From Ruegeria arenilitoris (lineage in GTDB: Bacteria; Pseudomonadota; Alphaproteobacteria; Rhodobacterales; Rhodobacteraceae): a stretch of DNA of 64,000 nucleotides. How positions within the stretch are numbered: the stretch's first letter is position 1; every line of letters starts with the position of its first letter. The DNA lies in the NCBI RefSeq assembly GCF_042675705.1, contig NZ_JBHTJJ010000002.1; one strand, given 5' to 3'. The position numbers and the translations under genes were made by a program. This document shows positions 24,018-34,056 of the stretch, piece by piece. Below the pieces are notes generated by a model. It did not search any database and had not been told where the DNA came from. It was given only the letters and a program-made list of their open reading frames with translations.

Positions 24018-25268
24018 ATGAGAACAACCACACTGACCGCCGTGCTGCTGGCGTCATCGGCCCTGGCCGGTGCGGCAATGGCCGAAACCACGCTGACCAT
24101 CGAAAGCTGGCGCAACGACGACCTGGCCCTGTGGCAGGAAAAGATCATCCCGGCCTTTGAGGCCAAGCATCCCGACATCAAGATCAAGTTCACCCCATCG
24201 GCCCCGGCGGAGTACAATGCCGCCCTGAACGCCAAGCTGGATGCCGGTTCGGCCGGAGACCTGATCACCTGCCGCCCCTTCGACACCTCACTTGGCCTGT
24301 ACGAGGCGGGCAAGCTGGCCGATCTTTCGGACCTTGAAGGCATGGCGAACTTCTCGGACGTCGCCAAATCGGCGTGGCAGACCGATGACGGCTCGGCCAC
24401 CTTCTGCGTGCCGATGGCCTCGGTGATCCATGGGTTCATCTACAACATGGACGCGTTCGACGAGTTGGGCCTGTCGGTTCCGGAAACCGAAGCCGAGTTC
24501 TTTGCTGTTCTGGACAAGATCAAGGAAGACGGCACCTATATCCCCATGGCCATGGGCACCAATGACCAGTGGGAAGCGGCCACCATGGGTTACAACAACA
24601 TCGGGCCGAACTATTGGAAGGGCGAAGAAGGTCGCCTCGCCCTGATCGAAGGTTCTCAGAAACTGACGGACGAGCCGTGGGTCGCCCCCTACCGCCAGCT
24701 GGCCAAATGGGGTGCCTATCTGGGCGACGGGTTCGAAGCGCAGACCTACCCCGACAGCCAGAACCTGTTCACGCTGGGCCGCGCCGCCATCTATCCGGCC
24801 GGCAGCTGGGAGATCAGCGGCTTCAACAACCTGGCCGATTTCGAGATGGGCGCTTTCAAGCCGCCAGTCCAGAATGCCGGGGACGAGTGCTATATCTCGG
24901 ATCACACCGACATCGCCATTGGCCTGAACGCAGCATCGCCCAACGCCGATGCGGCACGCACCTTCCTGAACTGGGTCGGGTCCGAGGAATTCGCGCAGAT
25001 CTATGCAAACGCCCTGCCCGGCTTCTTCTCTCTCTCCAGCTTCGATGTGGCGATGGAGGACCCATTGGCACAGGAATTCGTCAGCTGGCGGAACGAGTGC
25101 AACTCGACCATCCGGTCCACCTATCAGATCCTGTCGCGTGGAACGCCCAACCTTGAGAACGAGACCTGGAACGCATCGGCTCAGGTGATCAAGGGTGAGG
25201 AATCGCCAGAGGACGCCGGCAAGCGCCTGCAGGACGGGTTGGCCAGCTGGTACGCCCCGCACCAGTAA
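24018..25268 (+). CDS. Sugar ABC transporter periplasmic binding protein (amino-sugar locus)
   Basis: 416 residues of the extracellular solute-binding family 1 (MalE-like). Signal peptide MRTTTLTAVLLASSALAGAA with cleavage after AMA. Start 24018 has AAAGGGAG upstream; an ATG twelve codons earlier overlaps the murQ end and would spoil the signal peptide. Cotranscribed with murQ, so the ligand is probably a GlcNAc- or MurNAc-containing sugar. The ligand cannot be read from sequence. Confidence 0.9.
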   Translation: MRTTTLTAVLLASSALAGAAMAETTLTIESWRNDDLALWQEKIIPAFEAKHPDIKIKFTPSAPAEYNAALNAKLDAGSAGDLITCRPFDTSLGLYEAGKLADLSDLEGMANFSDVAKSAWQTDDGSATFCVPMASVIHGFIYNMDAFDELGLSVPETEAEFFAVLDKIKEDGTYIPMAMGTNDQWEAATMGYNNIGPNYWKGEEGRLALIEGSQKLTDEPWVAPYRQLAKWGAYLGDGFEAQTYPDSQNLFTLGRAAIYPAGSWEISGFNNLADFEMGAFKPPVQNAGDECYISDHTDIAIGLNAASPNADAARTFLNWVGSEEFAQIYANALPGFFSLSSFDVAMEDPLAQEFVSWRNECNSTIRSTYQILSRGTPNLENETWNASAQVIKGEESPEDAGKRLQDGLASWYAPHQ

Positions 25269-25289
25269 CCCGTCTATCGTGACACAAAC

Positions 25290-25313
25290 GGCTCTGGCCA
25301 GGCGGCCAGAGCC
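25290..25313 (+). other. Intercistronic hairpin between binding protein and permease genes
   Basis: GGCTCTGGCC and GGCCAGAGCC form a perfect 10-base stem with a 4-base loop and no T-run. Its position matches the hairpin between aglE and aglF. Probable mRNA stabiliser or partial attenuator. Confidence 0.7.
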
Positions 25314-25336
25314 ACCCTGAGCTTTCGAGGAACAAC

Positions 25337-26251
25337 ATGGGCAATCGCCGGATCAAATGGCACATCGTGGTGTTTCTGGCACCCGCAGTGCTGGTCTACT
25401 CGGCCGTCATGGTCTTTCCGCTGTTCAACACGCTGCGGCTGGCACTGTACACCGAGGTCGATCAGGCCCGTGTGTTCGTAGGCCTGGACAACTTCCGCAC
25501 CCTGTTCGGCGACCCGATTTGGTCGGATGCGTTCTGGAACGCACTGGGCAACAATTTCTGGTTCTTCTTCATTCACATGCTGGTGCAGAATCCGATCGGG
25601 ATCGCACTGGCGGCAATCCTCAGCCACCCACGCCTGCGCTTTGCTGCGTTTTATCGATCGGCCATCTTCATCCCGACGATCCTGTCCTTCGTGATCGTTG
25701 GCTTCGCCTGGAAGCTGATCCTGTCGCCGATCTGGGGCATCGCCCCCGATATGCTGGCCGCGGTGGGACTCAAATCTCTGTTCGCGCCTTGGCTGGGCAA
25801 AGAAGAATACGCGCTGACCACGCTGGCCCTGATTTCGGTCTGGCAGTTCGTGGGCATTCCGATGATGTTGATCTATGCCGCCCTGCTGTCGATCCCCGAA
25901 GAGATCCTCGAGGCTGCCGAAGTCGAAGGCATCACCGGCATGTCCGCCTTCTGGAAGATCAAGCTGCCGCTGATCCTGCCTTCTATCGGCATCATCTCGA
26001 TCCTGACATTTGTCGGCAATTTTAATGCGTTCGATCTGATCTACGCATCCCAGGGCGCTCTGGCGGGGCCGGACTTCTCGACCGACATCCTTGGCACGTT
26101 CATGTACCGGACCTTCTTCGGGTTCCAATTGCAACTCGGTGACCCGCATATGGGATCGGCCATCGCAACGGGCATGTTCGCCATCATCCTGACAGGGGTC
26201 TGCATCTATCTGTTCCTGATCCAGACCCGCATCCGCCGGTATCAGTTCTGA
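25337..26251 (+). CDS. Sugar ABC transporter permease (MalF type)
   Basis: 304 residues with six membrane segments, beginning with VVFLAPAVLVYSAVMVFPLF. The EAA loop reads EAAEVEGITGMSAFWKIKLP. Forms the channel with the next permease; placed after the binding-protein gene in the murQ operon. Confidence 0.9.
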   Translation: MGNRRIKWHIVVFLAPAVLVYSAVMVFPLFNTLRLALYTEVDQARVFVGLDNFRTLFGDPIWSDAFWNALGNNFWFFFIHMLVQNPIGIALAAILSHPRLRFAAFYRSAIFIPTILSFVIVGFAWKLILSPIWGIAPDMLAAVGLKSLFAPWLGKEEYALTTLALISVWQFVGIPMMLIYAALLSIPEEILEAAEVEGITGMSAFWKIKLPLILPSIGIISILTFVGNFNAFDLIYASQGALAGPDFSTDILGTFMYRTFFGFQLQLGDPHMGSAIATGMFAIILTGVCIYLFLIQTRIRRYQF

Positions 26252-26265
26252 GGGGCCCGAAGAGC

Positions 26266-27105
26266 ATGAACAAAGCCCGCAGAAACCCCTTCAACATCGC
26301 CGCCATGCATGGCGCGCTGATCCTCTATACGCTGATCGCCCTGTTTCCGGTCTTCGTGATCGTGATCAACAGCTTCAAGTCGCGCAAGGCGATCTTCCGT
26401 GAACCGCTGGCCCTGCCCGATGCCGACTCGTTTTCGATGATCGGATACCAGACGGTGATGAAACAGGGCGACTTCTTCCTGTATTTTCAGAATTCGATGA
26501 TTGTCACCGTAGTGTCGCTGTTCCTGATCCTGCTGTTCGGCGCAATGGCGGCCTTCGCGCTCAGCGAATACCGGTTCAAGGGCAACACGCTGATGGGCCT
26601 GTACCTTGCATTGGGCATCATGATCCCGATCCGTATCGGCACGGTTGCGATCCTTGACATGATGGTGGCGACCGGGCTGGTCAACTCGCTGATGGCGCTG
26701 ATCCTCGTCTACACCGCACAGGGCCTGCCGCTGGCCGTATTCATCCTGTCCGAGTTCATGCGGCAAGTCAGCGACGACCTCAAGAATGCAGGCCGCATCG
26801 ACGGGCTGAGCGAATACACCATCTTCTTCCGCCTTGTTCTGCCGCTGGTGCGTCCGGCGATGGCGACCGTGGCGGTGTTCAACATGATCCCGATCTGGAA
26901 CGACCTGTGGTTCCCGCTGATCCTGGCCCCGGCCGAAGAGACCAAGACCCTGACCCTCGGTAGCCAGGTCTTCATCGGTCAGTTCGTCACCGATTGGAAC
27001 GCGGTGCTTTCGGCACTCAGCATGGCGATCCTGCCGGTCATGGTTCTGTATGTCATCTTCTCGCGGCAACTGATCCGCGGGATCACTTCGGGGGCGGTCA
27101 AATGA
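26266..27105 (+). CDS. Sugar ABC transporter permease (MalG type)
   Basis: 279 residues with six membrane segments. EAA loop: KNAGRIDGLSEYTIFFRLVLP. Its stop codon overlaps the start of the following dehydrogenase gene (ATGA), showing translational coupling. Partner of the permease before it. Confidence 0.9.
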   Translation: MNKARRNPFNIAAMHGALILYTLIALFPVFVIVINSFKSRKAIFREPLALPDADSFSMIGYQTVMKQGDFFLYFQNSMIVTVVSLFLILLFGAMAAFALSEYRFKGNTLMGLYLALGIMIPIRIGTVAILDMMVATGLVNSLMALILVYTAQGLPLAVFILSEFMRQVSDDLKNAGRIDGLSEYTIFFRLVLPLVRPAMATVAVFNMIPIWNDLWFPLILAPAEETKTLTLGSQVFIGQFVTDWNAVLSALSMAILPVMVLYVIFSRQLIRGITSGAVK

Positions 27106-28130
27106 TCCGGGTTCTGATCGCAGGTTTGGGAAACATGGGCCTCAGCCATGCGCTGGCGCATCATCACCATCCCGACGCCCAGATCGTGGGTCTGGTGAAC
27201 CGATCCGGGACAGTGGATCACCCGGATTTGCAGGGGTATCCGGTCTTCACCGATTTCCATACGGCGCTTGCAGACACCAACCCTGATCTGGCCGTGATTG
27301 CCACCTATTCCGACAGCCATGCCGATTATGCCTGTGCCGCAATGGACGCCGGTGCGCATGTCTTTGTCGAGAAACCCCTGGCCACCACGGTCGCAGACGC
27401 ACGCCGTGTCGTCGAGAAGGCCACTGACGCCAACCGCAAGCTGGTGGTTGGTTACATCCTTCGGCATCACCCCTCGTGGATGCGGTTGATATCCGAGGCG
27501 CGCGACTTGGGCGGCCCCTATGTCTTTCGCCTGAACCTGAACCAGCAGTCCGACGGCCCGACATGGGAGACGCACAAGGCGCTGATGCAAACCACCTCAC
27601 CCATCGTGGACTGCGGTGTGCATTACGTCGACGTCATGTGCCAGATTACCGATGCCCGGCCGGTTCGGGTCAACGGCATGGGCCTGCGACTGTCGGACGA
27701 AATCGCACCCGACATGTACAATTACGGCCAGTTCCAAGTGGTGTTCGAAGATGGCTCGGTTGGTTGGTACGAGGCCGGTTGGGGTCCTATGATGTCCGAA
27801 ACGGCGTTCTTCGTGAAGGACATCGTTTCACCCAATGGCGCGGTTTCCATTACCGAAGGCAACAAGGGCGCATCCGACGATGTGGACGGCCACACAAAGG
27901 TGGGCGGCATTCTTGTGCACAAATCCAGCGGCGACACCCTGATCGAGATGGATGGCGAACCTGGCCACCAGGAACTGTGCGACGCCGAACAAGCCTACAT
28001 GCTGCAAGCCATCGCGCAGGACATCGACCTGACCCGCCACATGAATGACGCGGTGCAATCCCTGCGGATCTGCCTTGCCGCCGACCAAAGCATTCGATCC
28101 GGCCAGCCGGTCGTTCTGAAGGAGACGTGA
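27102..28130 (+). CDS. Gfo/Idh/MocA-family oxidoreductase
   Basis: 342 residues. N-terminal Rossmann fold with LIAGLGNMGLSHALAHHHHP and the family motif HVFVEKPLATT near residue 90; C-terminal alpha/beta substrate domain. Acts on a sugar or sugar derivative with NAD(P). ATG 27102 is chosen because it overlaps the permease stop; the frame is open upstream inside the permease gene but that part is not conserved-looking. It lies inside a transporter operon with murQ, so an amino-sugar, anhydro-sugar or deoxy-sugar substrate is plausible; the reaction is unknown. Confidence 0.87.
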   Translation: MIRVLIAGLGNMGLSHALAHHHHPDAQIVGLVNRSGTVDHPDLQGYPVFTDFHTALADTNPDLAVIATYSDSHADYACAAMDAGAHVFVEKPLATTVADARRVVEKATDANRKLVVGYILRHHPSWMRLISEARDLGGPYVFRLNLNQQSDGPTWETHKALMQTTSPIVDCGVHYVDVMCQITDARPVRVNGMGLRLSDEIAPDMYNYGQFQVVFEDGSVGWYEAGWGPMMSETAFFVKDIVSPNGAVSITEGNKGASDDVDGHTKVGGILVHKSSGDTLIEMDGEPGHQELCDAEQAYMLQAIAQDIDLTRHMNDAVQSLRICLAADQSIRSGQPVVLKET

Positions 28131-28131
28131 C

Positions 28132-29127
<996 letters not shown>

Positions 29128-29129
29128 CC

Positions 29130-29146
29130 GGGCGCGTTCAGCGCCC
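29130..29146. terminator. Possible shared terminator between the ABC ATPase gene and dnr
   Basis: GGGCGC and GCGCCC with a five-base loop lie between two convergent genes and span the stop codon of the regulator. There is no T-run, so function is uncertain. Confidence 0.35.
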
Positions 29147-29878
29147 CCAGTTGTCGGCCGGATCGCTGTCGGCATAGTCGCGCAGCTGCGGAATGTCCGA
29201 GATTTCGGCATGGTTGCGGTTGATCTTCACCCCCACCGCCTTGAGCCGCGAAAACGCACGGCTCAGGCTTTCGGGCTTCATGCCCAGACGCCCGGCGATC
29301 AGCATCTTGTCATAGGGCAGCTCGACTTCGCAGGCGCCTTCGTCGCAGTCACACAGGTTCAGCAGGAACTCGGCCACCCGCTGCGCCCCGGTCTGGGCCT
29401 TGAGCTGTTCCAGCTGGGACACCAGCGAATGCAAATGTGTGAAGGTCGAAGCCAGGATCGAGATCCCGATCTCGGGATCGGTCTTCATCAAGGAAATCAG
29501 CACCGGGCTGGGAATGTGCATGATCTCGCAGGCCGAGACCGCCTCGGCCGAAACCGGATAGGGCACGTTGCGCAGCGCCACCGCCTCGCCGAAACTTTCG
29601 CCGCGGGTGAAAACGCTGACCACGGCCTCGGCCCCGGTGGGCGACATGCGGAACAGCTTGACCCATCCGGCCAGGACGACATGCACAGCCTGGGCGCTTT
29701 CTTCCTGCACAAAGATCGTCTCGCCACGGTCATACTGGCGCCAGATCGCATGGCTCAGCAGGGTTTCGACATGCTGATCCGGCAGGCTTTTGAGCAGCAG
29801 CGACTGCCGCGCAATGGCTTTTTGTGCTTCATGCGCCACGAAGGCATCCCCTTTTGTCCGGCCGAATAACCGGCCCAT
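29138..29878 (-). CDS. dnr: Crp/Fnr-family regulator of the Dnr/NNR type
   Basis: 246 residues. N-terminal cyclic-nucleotide-binding-like fold, dimerisation helix, and C-terminal helix-turn-helix with GRLGMKPESLSRAFSRL, very like NNR/Dnr. There is no N-terminal cysteine cluster, so it is not an oxygen-sensing FeS Fnr; family knowledge suggests haem-based NO sensing. It lies at the edge of the denitrification island and is the best candidate to read the TTGAC-N4-GTCAA boxes found there. The two cysteines in LCDCDEGAC are in the C-terminal half and are not the Fnr cluster. Confidence 0.88.
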   Translation of the reverse strand: MGRLFGRTKGDAFVAHEAQKAIARQSLLLKSLPDQHVETLLSHAIWRQYDRGETIFVQEESAQAVHVVLAGWVKLFRMSPTGAEAVVSVFTRGESFGEAVALRNVPYPVSAEAVSACEIMHIPSPVLISLMKTDPEIGISILASTFTHLHSLVSQLEQLKAQTGAQRVAEFLLNLCDCDEGACEVELPYDKMLIAGRLGMKPESLSRAFSRLKAVGVKINRNHAEISDIPQLRDYADSDPADNWGR

Positions 29879-29940
29879 TCATCCGTGCGCCAGCCTATGC
29901 CAAACCCGCGCGCCGCGCACCACCCTTTTCCCGGCGTCGC

Positions 29941-29954
29941 TTGACTATTGTCAT
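29941..29954. promoter_or_regulatory. NNR/Dnr box upstream of hemA
   Basis: TTGACTATTGTCAT: one arm perfect, the other with the last base changed. Centred 41.5 bases before a predicted start near 29989, with TAGTTT at 29977-29982 as -10. It lies almost midway between the dnr and hemA start codons, but only the hemA side has a -10-like hexamer at the right place. Confidence 0.75.
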
Positions 29955-30018
29955 GTTCCCGACGCGCGCGCGCCCCTAGTTTTCGGTCCAACAGCCAGTT
30001 TTCCGGGGAGATCGAGAC

Positions 30019-31242
30019 ATGGATTACGAGCGTTTCTTCAGCCAGAGCCTCAGCGACCTGAAGGCCGAAGGCAACTACCGTGTCTTCATCGACCTGCAGC
30101 GCAAATGCGGCGCCTTTCCCAATGCCCGCCAGACTGATGGCGCGGCGGCAAGGAACGTGCGCATCTGGTGTTCGAACGACTATCTGGGCATGGGCCAGCA
30201 CCCTTCTGTTCTGGCGGCGATGCATGACGCGCTGGACCGTTGCGGCGCCGGTGCGGGCGGCACCCGCAACATTTCCGGCACCACCCATGACCACGTCCTG
30301 TTGGAACACGAACTGGCCGACCTGCACGGGAAAGAGGCGGCGCTGCTGTTCACCTCCGGCTACGTCTCGAACTGGGCGGCGCTGGGGACGCTGGCGGCAA
30401 AGATCCCCGGCCTGATCGTGTTCTCGGACGCGCTGAACCATGCCTCGATGATCGAGGGCATCCGCCATTCGCGGGCGCAGAAGGTGATCTGGAAGCACAA
30501 CGATCTGGACGACCTGCGCGCCAAGCTGGCCGCCGCCGACCCCGAGGCGCCCAAGATGATCGCCTTTGAATCGGTCTATTCGATGGATGGCGACATCGCG
30601 CCGATCAAGGAAGTCTGCGACCTGGCCGATGAATTCGGCGCGATGACCTATCTGGACGAGGTGCATGCCGTCGGCCTCTACGGCCCGCGCGGCGGCGGCA
30701 TCGCCGAACGCGAGGGTCTGATGGACCGCCTGACCGTGATCGAGGGCACGCTGGGCAAGGCGTTCGGCGTTGTGGGCGGCTATATCGCCGCCTCGGCCGC
30801 GCTGTGCGATTTCGTCCGCAGCTTTGCCAGCGGCTTCATATTCACCACCGCCCTGCCGCCGGCGATCGCCGCCGGGGCGGCGGCCTCGATCCGGCATCTG
30901 AAACAATCAAATGCGGAACGCGACCTGCAGAAGGAACGCGTGGCCCAGGTTCGCGCCCGGCTCGACGCCGAGGGCATCCCGCATCTGCCCAACCCCAGCC
31001 ACATCATCCCGGTGATGGTGGGCGACCCGGTCAAGTGTAAGTTCATCTCGGACACGCTGCTGGAGGAATTCGGCATCTACATCCAGCCGATCAACTACCC
31101 CACCGTGCCCAAGGGCACCGAGCGGCTGCGCATCACACCCTCGCCCGTGCATACCGATGCCGATATCGACCATCTGGTCGGCGCGCTGTCGGCTCTGTGG
31201 CAACGGTGCCAGATCGCCCGGATGCCGATGGCCGCGCAATAG
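30019..31242 (+). CDS. hemA: 5-aminolevulinate synthase
   Basis: 407 residues, PLP enzyme that condenses glycine and succinyl-CoA to start haem synthesis (the alphaproteobacterial C4 route). The PLP lysine is Lys247 in EGTLGKAFGVVGG; SGYVSNWAAL and YLDEVHAVGLYGPRGGG are also diagnostic. Its place in the denitrification island, with its own NNR-type box, suggests an NO-inducible copy that supplies haem c, b and d1. Whether it is the only hemA in the genome cannot be seen. Confidence 0.96.
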   Translation: MDYERFFSQSLSDLKAEGNYRVFIDLQRKCGAFPNARQTDGAAARNVRIWCSNDYLGMGQHPSVLAAMHDALDRCGAGAGGTRNISGTTHDHVLLEHELADLHGKEAALLFTSGYVSNWAALGTLAAKIPGLIVFSDALNHASMIEGIRHSRAQKVIWKHNDLDDLRAKLAAADPEAPKMIAFESVYSMDGDIAPIKEVCDLADEFGAMTYLDEVHAVGLYGPRGGGIAEREGLMDRLTVIEGTLGKAFGVVGGYIAASAALCDFVRSFASGFIFTTALPPAIAAGAAASIRHLKQSNAERDLQKERVAQVRARLDAEGIPHLPNPSHIIPVMVGDPVKCKFISDTLLEEFGIYIQPINYPTVPKGTERLRITPSPVHTDADIDHLVGALSALWQRCQIARMPMAAQ

Positions 31243-31265
31243 ATTTCTGTCCCTGAACTGGCAAG

Positions 31266-31297
31266 CCGCCGTGCCCCTGTGCGCGGCGGTTCTTTTT
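31266..31297 (+). terminator. Rho-independent terminator after hemA
   Basis: CCGCCGTGC pairs with GCGCGGCGG (one G-U) across a six-base loop, followed by TTCTTTTT. It separates hemA from the convergent nor operon. Confidence 0.85.
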
Positions 31298-31300
31298 GCC

Positions 31301-31576
31301 TCAGACCAGGTAGAGCGCGAAGATCAGTGCCGCAAAGGTGCTCAGCACCAACGTGAAGCCCCGCAGCCAGGCCGGGCTGCATTCAAGGTCGAGATACCGC
31401 GCCAGGATGATGCGGGCCTTGAACAAGGCCAGCAGCAGGATGCCGCCCCCGACCAGCCGGGGCTCAACCGGCACGAGGGTTAGCAGGGCCGAGGCCAGGC
31501 TGAGCGCGATCAGGCCGGCCCAGGCGCGGGTCAAACGATCCGCATGGGTGTCTCGGGCAAAGAAAAACCTCGGCAT
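31301..31576 (-). CDS. norF: NorF, small membrane protein of the nor operon
   Basis: 91 residues with three predicted membrane segments, resembling the small cytochrome c oxidase subunit IV-like proteins at the end of norCBQDEF operons. NorE and NorF are needed for full NO reductase activity in Paracoccus, but are not part of the purified complex. Last gene of the operon, five bases or fewer after norE. Confidence 0.85.
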   Translation of the reverse strand: MPRFFFARDTHADRLTRAWAGLIALSLASALLTLVPVEPRLVGGGILLLALFKARIILARYLDLECSPAWLRGFTLVLSTFAALIFALYLV

Positions 31577-31580
31577 CGCG

Positions 31581-32129
31581 TCACCCCAGCAGGTAGATCA
31601 CAGGAAACAGCAGGATCCAGACCAGATCGACCATGTGCCAGAACTGGCCACCGGCCTCGATATTGCGGGGATCGTCGCGCCAGGCGACCAGCAGCAGAAT
31701 GGCGACCCCGGCCAGAACATGCGCGGCATGGAACCCGGTGAGAAGGTAGTAGAACAGGAAAAACGGGTGGGTCTCGTAGCTGATGCCCTGCGCGGCCTTG
31801 CCGGCATATTCCGCGCCCTTGATGATCAGGAACACCACCCCCAGCAGGGCCGCGCCGATCAGGGCCAGCCGCGCGGCGCCACGGCGTGCCGCCTGCCGCC
31901 AGCGCAGGGCCCGCGCCGCCAGAAAGCCCGAGGTGACCAGAACCCCCGTGTTGAGCGCGGCCCCGGTACGGTACAGGTGTGATTGCGCCTCGGCAAAGCC
32001 CGCCGGGTCGGTCAGGCGGACACCCATGAAGGCGATCAGCCCGGCCCCGAACACCAACAGTTCCGAAACGATCAGAACCCACATCAGCAATTCGCCGGGC
32101 AGCTCGTCGATCAGGGACGCATCGCTCAT
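31581..32129 (-). CDS. norE: NorE, cytochrome c oxidase subunit III-like protein
   Basis: 182 residues with five membrane segments; subunit-III-like motifs ELLVFGAGL near the N-terminus and GFHAAHVLAGV in the middle. Accessory membrane protein of nitric oxide reductase. Start overlaps the norD stop by four bases. Confidence 0.9.
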   Translation of the reverse strand: MSDASLIDELPGELLMWVLIVSELLVFGAGLIAFMGVRLTDPAGFAEAQSHLYRTGAALNTGVLVTSGFLAARALRWRQAARRGAARLALIGAALLGVVFLIIKGAEYAGKAAQGISYETHPFFLFYYLLTGFHAAHVLAGVAILLLVAWRDDPRNIEAGGQFWHMVDLVWILLFPVIYLLG

Positions 32130-34048
32130 GCGCCGACCAGTTGGCGATAGATCTGCGGCAGCGCCATGGTCAGGCGGTTGGGGTCGGGGATCACCGCGAA
32201 CCCGCCCTGCCCGAACATGCGCGGGAACCAGCTTTTGCCAGTCTTGTCGATGGTGACGCCGAAGACCGACTGCCCCGCCCGGCGCGCCTCGCGTATGGCC
32301 ATGCAGGTATCTTCGATACCGTGGCGGCCCTCGTAGTGGTCCAGATCGTTGGGCTTGCCATCGGTGATCACCAGCAGCAGCCGGCGTTTGCGCGCCTGCG
32401 CCGCCAGATCGGCCGAGGCATGCCGGATCGCCGCCCCCAGCCGCGTGTAATGGCCCGGCCGCAGCGACGCGATGCGCTGTTCCACGGTGGCGGTCATGGG
32501 CTCATTGAACTTTTTGCAGCGCTGCACATAGACCCGCTGGCGTTTCAGTGAACTGAAGGCGTGGATGGCGAAATCGTCGTCGCAGGCGTTCAGACCCCAG
32601 GCCAGCGCCGCCAGCGCCTCGCGTTCGATGTCAATCACCGCACGCCCCGCGACCGCGCTTTCGGTCGAGCGGCTGACATCCAGCAGGATCGACACCGCCA
32701 GGTCGCGCGCCTCGGGGCGGGATTGCATCCAGATGCGCTCGTTGCCCTCGCCATTGGCGTGGCGGTCCACGGCGCTGCGCACGGCGGCCTCGATATCCAG
32801 CTGGTCGCCGTCCAAATGGCCGCGGGTCATCACCCGGCCGGGACGCAGCGCCTCGAACTGGCGCTTGACGGCGCGGATCCGGCGAGCGGTGGCCGGGTCC
32901 TTGCCGAACTCGGCGGCATCCTCGCGGATCTCGGCTTCCGAGGTCAGAACGTTGACGTGATCGGGCAGATACTGCCCCGTGCGCACATCCCATTCCGGGT
33001 ACAGCACACGCCCCGACAGGCGCTCGCGGTTCACGTCCTCGGGCGCGAGATCCAGATGCAGTTTCAGCCGGGTCGGCGGGGCCTTCGAGATCTGGCCCAA
33101 CCCGATCTCATCCTGGTCGTCGGCGGCCTTCTTGGCGTTGTCGGGATCGTCATCGTCGATCCGGCGGTTGAGGTTGAGGAACTCGGCCCAGCTGAGGATC
33201 GCCTCGAACTTGTGCAGGATCAGGCTGTCCTGCCGCTCGGCCTGGTCGGACTTGCGGCGACGGGCGCGGTGAGTCTTATGGCCCGATTCCTCGGGTGGGC
33301 CGTCGGTGTCGCGGCTTTCGACCTCGGTGTGTTCTGAAAAGGCGACCGCGCGCAGTTCGGGCCACAGGGGCACCGGGCGGAACGGCTGGTACCCGCGCGG
33401 GGCGGCCACGTCATCGCCCAGGGCGTCGTAGGCCTGGGCGCGGGCGGACAGGGGCGCTGGGTCGCCCAGCATCCGGCGGATCAGGTCTTCGACGGCGGCC
33501 TCGGCCGGGGGCAGGCCCGGCAAGTCGCGCTGATACAGCACGCCCTTGCACAGCTCGGCGTAAAGCGGGCGCAGGCCCGGCGCGTCTTCGAGCGTTGAGG
33601 CGACCATCGCGCCGGCCGCCTGCAGGGCGCGCAGATCGGCGCGCAGGGGGTCGTCCTCGTCGATGCGGGTTCCGGCATGGGCAGCCACCGCCGCCAGCCA
33701 GACATAAAGCGCGCCATTGGCTTCGCGCGCGGGAAACACCGCCAGCCGGTCGGGCAGGCGCAGGACCTCGCCGTCGAAACTGGCGCGCGGGATCAGCTCG
33801 GCCTCGGTGGCCAGCTTGCGCCGCCAGCCCAGCCGGTGGCGCGAGAGCTCGGGCGAAACCGGGCGCAGCTCGACGCCCGGACTGCCGCCCAGCCCCCGGA
33901 AAAGAACGGCCAGCCGCCCCGCGACCTGCGACAGGTCGACCGCGGCTCCTTCGTGCACCTCTGGTGCATCAAGGCGGCTGGCAAGGGTGTGCCACAGTTT
34001 CCCGATCGTTTCTTCGGGTTCCCATGGCTCAAAGTCGATCCTGACCAT
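32126..34048 (-). CDS. norD: NorD, VWA-domain activation protein of nitric oxide reductase
   Basis: 640 residues. The C-terminal von Willebrand A domain carries the metal site DVSRS and later LVITDGKPND; the large N-terminal part is specific to NorD/CbbO-like proteins. Works with the AAA+ ATPase NorQ to insert or mature the metal centre of NorB. Two starts are possible: a GTG four codons upstream that overlaps the norQ stop, and ATG 34048, which has GAGG six bases before it and is preferred. Confidence 0.92.
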   Translation of the reverse strand: MVRIDFEPWEPEETIGKLWHTLASRLDAPEVHEGAAVDLSQVAGRLAVLFRGLGGSPGVELRPVSPELSRHRLGWRRKLATEAELIPRASFDGEVLRLPDRLAVFPAREANGALYVWLAAVAAHAGTRIDEDDPLRADLRALQAAGAMVASTLEDAPGLRPLYAELCKGVLYQRDLPGLPPAEAAVEDLIRRMLGDPAPLSARAQAYDALGDDVAAPRGYQPFRPVPLWPELRAVAFSEHTEVESRDTDGPPEESGHKTHRARRRKSDQAERQDSLILHKFEAILSWAEFLNLNRRIDDDDPDNAKKAADDQDEIGLGQISKAPPTRLKLHLDLAPEDVNRERLSGRVLYPEWDVRTGQYLPDHVNVLTSEAEIREDAAEFGKDPATARRIRAVKRQFEALRPGRVMTRGHLDGDQLDIEAAVRSAVDRHANGEGNERIWMQSRPEARDLAVSILLDVSRSTESAVAGRAVIDIEREALAALAWGLNACDDDFAIHAFSSLKRQRVYVQRCKKFNEPMTATVEQRIASLRPGHYTRLGAAIRHASADLAAQARKRRLLLVITDGKPNDLDHYEGRHGIEDTCMAIREARRAGQSVFGVTIDKTGKSWFPRMFGQGGFAVIPDPNRLTMALPQIYRQLVGA

Positions 34049-34056
34049 CGCCGGCC

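Noticed and set aside
29138..29878. Regulator as an oxygen-sensing FnrL
   Set aside because: The N-terminal cysteine cluster needed for a 4Fe-4S centre is absent; the helix-turn-helix resembles NNR/Dnr.
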